DNA from: JACAEY01 sp049700155 | GTDB lineage: Bacteria > Nitrospirota > Thermodesulfovibrionia > Thermodesulfovibrionales > SM23-35 | Direction: 5' to 3' | DNA: 7,906 nt | Assembly (NCBI GenBank): GCA_049700155.1 | Contig: JBNAVX010000110.1 | Coordinates: 1 to 7,906 of the forward strand | Shown: positions 5,738 to 7,906 of the stretch, one piece after another | How positions within the stretch are numbered: position 1 is the stretch's first letter | Layout of the letters: each line of letters starts with the position of its first letter | The notes under the pieces: model-generated | Databases searched by the model: none | The model's input: the letters and a program-made list of their open reading frames with translations, nothing else | What the model was told of the DNA's origin: nothing | Program-made: the position numbers and the translations under genes

Positions 5738-6510
5738 TATTTCATCTCTCTTGTCTTTACCCACAGGACAGCACCAATCTCAACAGGATATTCTTTATCT
5801 TCATGTTTTAATTTGAAATCAGCAGTATTAAGAGCTGCAAAACCCCACCATCCTGCTTTAGGCATTGCATATGTAAAAACACCGTTTGCATCAGCCTTAA
5901 CAACCTGTGTGATATAAGGTTCATCAGGTGCCTTTACCTTTCCACCTTCATTATAATATTCAATTTCTACATCTGCAAAAGGAACTGGTTTACCGTCAAC
6001 CTTAACAATCCCTTGAAAAACATTACCTGCCCAGAGACCATATGGTCTTGTTAGAGGAACGATTTCTGTTTTAAGCCCTGTTTCAGCATCCCATCCCTCT
6101 TCCTTTCCGAGGGCATTAACTACTACCTTTGTATAATGAATGATGAAGCATTCCTCTGCTGGCTCCCAGTAAGGTGATGGCTCAACATAAAATACGTGGT
6201 CTCCTGGTTGTTTAATCTTATATGATGCCTCCCATGTTGTAAAACCTTTTACCACATTCTTTTTCAGGGTTTGAAGAAGGTCGTGTTTTTTCCCGTCTAT
6301 CATAACACCAAATGCCTTTGGCATCTCCATATTCATATAGTGTCCTTCAAAAGGGTGGATAAATTTCACCTGAAGGATTATATCCTTTTTGTCTTCTTTT
6401 GAGATGATATCATCAGATGGGATGATGACACCAAAATGTGCCCATGAAAGAGAGAAAGATAACAGAACTATCGTTGTTGCTAAAAAAGCCTTAACTAATT
6501 TTTTCTTCAT
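5737..6510 (-). CDS. nikK: NikK, periplasmic DUF4198-type component of the nickel transporter
   Basis: NikK is the exported partner found in NikKMLQO clusters and belongs to the DUF4198 family; it is thought to help deliver or sense nickel in the periplasm, but its mechanism is not established. The product from ATG 6510-6508 has 257 residues: a signal peptide (1-24, ending LSWA), then mature protein starting HFGVIIPSDD, the AHxxxxxP-type opening of the family. Further marks are VKFIHPFEGHYMNMEMP, GDHVFYVEPSPYWEPAEECFIIHYTKV and a C-terminal carboxypeptidase-regulatory-like fold (GKPVPFADVEIEYYNEGG, DANGVFTYAMPKAGWWGFAAL). GAGGAGGT is 7 bases before this ATG; the earlier in-frame ATG at 6549 has no such site and would spoil the signal peptide. 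The end overlaps nikM. Confidence 0.88.
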   Translation of the reverse strand: MKKKLVKAFLATTIVLLSFSLSWAHFGVIIPSDDIISKEDKKDIILQVKFIHPFEGHYMNMEMPKAFGVMIDGKKHDLLQTLKKNVVKGFTTWEASYKIKQPGDHVFYVEPSPYWEPAEECFIIHYTKVVVNALGKEEGWDAETGLKTEIVPLTRPYGLWAGNVFQGIVKVDGKPVPFADVEIEYYNEGGKVKAPDEPYITQVVKADANGVFTYAMPKAGWWGFAALNTADFKLKHEDKEYPVEIGAVLWVKTREMK

Positions 6511-6517
6511 AGTTTCT

Positions 6518-6525
6518 ACCTCCTC
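6518..6525 (-). promoter_or_regulatory. Ribosome binding site that fixes the nikK start
   Basis: GAGGAGGT on the - strand, 7 bases ahead of ATG 6510-6508, is the strongest Shine-Dalgarno match in the window. It decides for the shorter reading frame, which begins directly with a normal signal peptide. Confidence 0.85.
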
Positions 6526-6535
6526 GTATTTTCTT

Positions 6536-6552
6536 TCCGTGTTTGACACGGA
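6536..6552. repeat. Short palindrome in the porin-nikK gap
   Basis: TCCGTGT and ACACGGA (7-base arms, 3-base spacer TTG) fill the middle of the 51-base gap between the porin stop and the nikK start. As RNA it is a small hairpin just before the nikK ribosome site; as DNA it could be a protein-binding palindrome. No T-run follows, so termination is unlikely. Confidence 0.45.
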
Positions 6553-6561
6553 GTTTATTTT

Positions 6562-7662
6562 TTAAAAATATGCATTTACCCTTATTCCATAAACAAACCC
6601 ATCTCTGTCTTCATCATGTTTCATATTATCATTGACATACTGGACATCAAATGTTATGTCGCTGAAATCTGAAATCTTGAATTTTGCATAGGCTTCAACT
6701 GCATTAGTGTTATCTATATCTGCTTTATCAGCACCATTTAGATATGCATAACCAACGCCTATCTCGTCATCTTTTCTTCCCCAGAGTTTACCGTTTATGT
6801 TTAAGCCCCCGGAGTAAAGTTGATCATGGTCTATAGCTACTCTGTCATCCTGCCATCCAGCCCTCACAAAGACCCCTAAAATATCACCTAATTTTTGATC
6901 AAGGGAAACACCAAAACCCTGGAGATTGTCCTCCTCAGTTTCATCCCATTTCATAAATTTATCATTCGTTGTGAAGCCATAGATCCTGTAGTTACCTTCA
7001 CCAATAGGGGTCGCTATCTTATATCCTAATTGTAGTGCATAATAGCCGTATTCCTTATTTTCTTCGTTTTTTGTGCTCATGAATAAAGCCCTAATAGAGA
7101 GGTTTGATACATTAAGTTCGGCAATACCGCCAAGGTCATAAGAAGGCAGGTTTGCAATTGTGCTATTAACAAAGGTGTCATTCATAAACTGGCTGACCTC
7201 ATCATTTGCAAAATTATTATCATCTATATAAACTGTGGAGTCTATAATTCCACCTGTTATCGCAAGTGATACATCTTTTGATAAGGTGAAGATATGCTTA
7301 TACCATGCCTCAAGGAGATAATCTCTGTCTCTCCCGTTTATGTCTTTTAAATCTGCTTCAAGGTCATCAGCATAAAGACTGAGGGAGAAAGGACCAACTT
7401 TATTCCACGCATTTCCAGCACCATAACTTAAAAGAACATAAAATTCATCTTTTTCTGTCGGGTGGAAGTTTATACCAAGATCAAGGACAGCCGAACCTCT
7501 GTCTGAGTCTTTAATTCCTTTAAAGTCAAAATCTCCATACTGATAAACACCTGTAAGTGTCCCTTCAATAGTTAGCTTATCGTTTACATCGTAAGCAAAA
7601 CAGATAACATGTCTCATAAGCGCAAAAAAGACAACTAAAAATAACATCAAATTCTTCTTCAT
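6562..7662 (-). CDS. OprB-like outer-membrane porin
   Basis: This is a predicted beta-barrel protein of 366 residues. It has a signal peptide (about 1-23, ending VICFA), alternating aromatic/hydrophobic strands throughout, acidic extracellular-type loops, and a C-terminal Phe in RVNAYF, the usual barrel-assembly signal. GVFVRAGWQDD, YSGGLNINGKLWGRKDDEIGVGYAYLNG is close to the carbohydrate-selective porin OprB pattern, here given in two pieces that are continuous in the protein. No sugar-use gene is near; it is the first gene of the nik operon, 51 bases before nikK, so it may let nickel or a small nickel complex into the periplasm. That role is inferred. The ATG has AAAGGGGAA just upstream. 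The leader contains alternative hairpins and a possible promoter. Confidence 0.82.
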   Translation of the reverse strand: MKKNLMLFLVVFFALMRHVICFAYDVNDKLTIEGTLTGVYQYGDFDFKGIKDSDRGSAVLDLGINFHPTEKDEFYVLLSYGAGNAWNKVGPFSLSLYADDLEADLKDINGRDRDYLLEAWYKHIFTLSKDVSLAITGGIIDSTVYIDDNNFANDEVSQFMNDTFVNSTIANLPSYDLGGIAELNVSNLSIRALFMSTKNEENKEYGYYALQLGYKIATPIGEGNYRIYGFTTNDKFMKWDETEEDNLQGFGVSLDQKLGDILGVFVRAGWQDDRVAIDHDQLYSGGLNINGKLWGRKDDEIGVGYAYLNGADKADIDNTNAVEAYAKFKISDFSDITFDVQYVNDNMKHDEDRDGFVYGIRVNAYF

Positions 7663-7677
7663 TAAATTCCCCTTTCC

Positions 7678-7745
7678 CGCGGCAAAAACAAAAAAGCCGC
7701 GAAAGCTTCAGATCTACTGACCTTCTTCAAAGCCTTCGTGGCTTT
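7678..7745 (-). promoter_or_regulatory. Structured leader of the porin-nik operon, possible attenuator
   Basis: On the - strand the order is AAAGCC-ACGAA-GGCTTT (7745-7729, a small hairpin), then TTTCGCGGCTTTTTT (7704-7690), a T-rich loop and GCCGCG (7683-7678) next to the ribosome site. Arm AAAGCCACGAA can pair with the distal TTCGCGGCTTT (10 of 11 bases), giving a terminator-like stem before T-runs. Alternatively CGCGGC (7701-7696) pairs with GCCGCG. The two states exclude each other. Whether this works in the cell is unknown. Confidence 0.4.
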
Positions 7746-7751
7746 ATATTC

Positions 7752-7786
7752 TGTTAAACACTAACACATCTGTTTAATTTTGTCAA
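7752..7786 (-). promoter_or_regulatory. Candidate promoter of the porin-nik operon with overlapping palindrome
   Basis: The - strand has a perfect -35 box TTGACA (7786-7781), a 17-base spacer and a weak -10 box TAGTGT (7763-7758). The palindrome TGTTA-N5-TAACA (7752-7766) covers the -10 box, as a repressor operator would. The predicted start near 7750 gives a leader of about 90 bases. It does not fit the wide-spaced NikR operator I know, so the regulator is unnamed. Confidence 0.45.
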
Positions 7787-7793
7787 GGGCGAA

Positions 7794-7847
7794 TTGCCTC
7801 ATCAAAAATCTATATGAACTGAATCGTTGCCTCATTTAAAAAATCTA
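7794..7847. repeat. Two direct repeats upstream of the candidate promoter
   Basis: TTGCCTCAT followed by an A-run and ATCTA occurs at 7794-7812 and again at 7827-7847, an offset of 33 bases (about three helical turns). They sit just upstream of the -35 box and could be two sites for a regulator, or simply a small local duplication. Confidence 0.4.
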
Positions 7848-7871
7848 ATCTACTTAATTCATAAATTTATG

Positions 7872-7905
7872 AGTGAAGCTCCCTGACTAAAGTCGGGGCT
7901 TCACT
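7872..7905. mobile_element. Hairpin resembling an end of an IS200/IS605-type element
   Basis: AGTGAAGC (7872-7879) pairs with GCTTCACT (7898-7905); inside are CCC/GGG and GACT/AGTC pairs with single unpaired T at 7880 and 7884 and a two-base AA loop. GACTTTAGTC-like tips on GC-rich stems are frequent at IS200/IS605 and related TnpB element ends. No T-run follows on either side, which argues against a terminator. The body of any element would lie right of the window. A perfect 12-bp palindrome CATAAATTTATG (7860-7871) directly abuts it. Confidence 0.4.
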
Positions 7906-7906
7906 T

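Noticed and set aside
5737..5764. Upstream ATG of nikM giving nine extra residues
   Set aside because: The family needs Met1-His2 for metal binding, and the ATG at 5737 has a ribosome site and a TAATG overlap with nikK.
6511..6549. Upstream ATG of nikK
   Set aside because: It has no ribosome site and would put 13 charged residues before a normal signal peptide; the ATG at 6510 has GAGGAGGT.
7752..7785. NikR operator
   Set aside because: Half-sites look somewhat alike but the spacing is 5 bases, not the wide spacing of known NikR sites.
7663..7790. Nickel/cobalt (NiCo) riboswitch in the porin leader
   Set aside because: The four-way junction with its conserved G-rich internal loops is not visible; the leader shows only two-state hairpins.

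Overview
The window looks like a piece of an AT-rich Gram-negative genome. Signal peptides, a beta-barrel porin ending in Phe, a TonB-dependent receptor and a TonB-ExbB-ExbD motor all imply an outer membrane. The five-part NikKMLQO form of the nickel transporter and the short ExbB suggest an anaerobic lineage of the Nitrospirota or Desulfobacterota kind, but that placement is an inference from gene style only.

Layout, left to right: bases 1 to about 543 are the 3' end of an IS256-family (mutator-type) insertion sequence on the + strand. It cuts into a TonB-dependent receptor gene on the - strand, of which only the signal peptide, TonB box and start of the plug domain remain (about 542-907). 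All other genes are also on the - strand and are read from right to left: OprB-like porin (7662-6562), nikK (6510-5737), nikM (5737-5129), nikL (5132-4455), nikQ (4448-3693), nikO (3686-2976), a 262-base spacer, then tonB (2713-1892), exbB (1870-1436), exbD (1455-1072), a 164-base spacer and the broken receptor. A possible promoter with a palindrome over its -10 region lies at 7752-7786. The right edge carries a hairpin that resembles an end of an IS200/IS605-type element.

Function: together the genes make a plausible nickel (possibly cobalt) import route across both membranes. The receptor, driven by TonB-ExbB-ExbD, and perhaps the porin would bring metal into the periplasm. NikK and NikL are periplasm-facing partners, NikM is the substrate-binding membrane component, NikQ is the coupling (T) component and NikO is the ATPase. 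Tight overlaps (TAATG between nikK and nikM, ATGA between nikM and nikL, 6-base gaps after that) point to one operon. The IS insertion would have removed the receptor step.

The less usual material is in the small-scale structure. A degenerate 7-bp tandem tract encodes the signal peptide of NikL, and a related tract follows exbD. NikK, NikL and NikM all have, or are predicted to have, a histidine at or next to the mature N-terminus. Related CCAYGAAGG hairpins flank the nik operon and can form alternative pairings in the porin leader. ExbB lacks the glutamate usually found in its third membrane helix.
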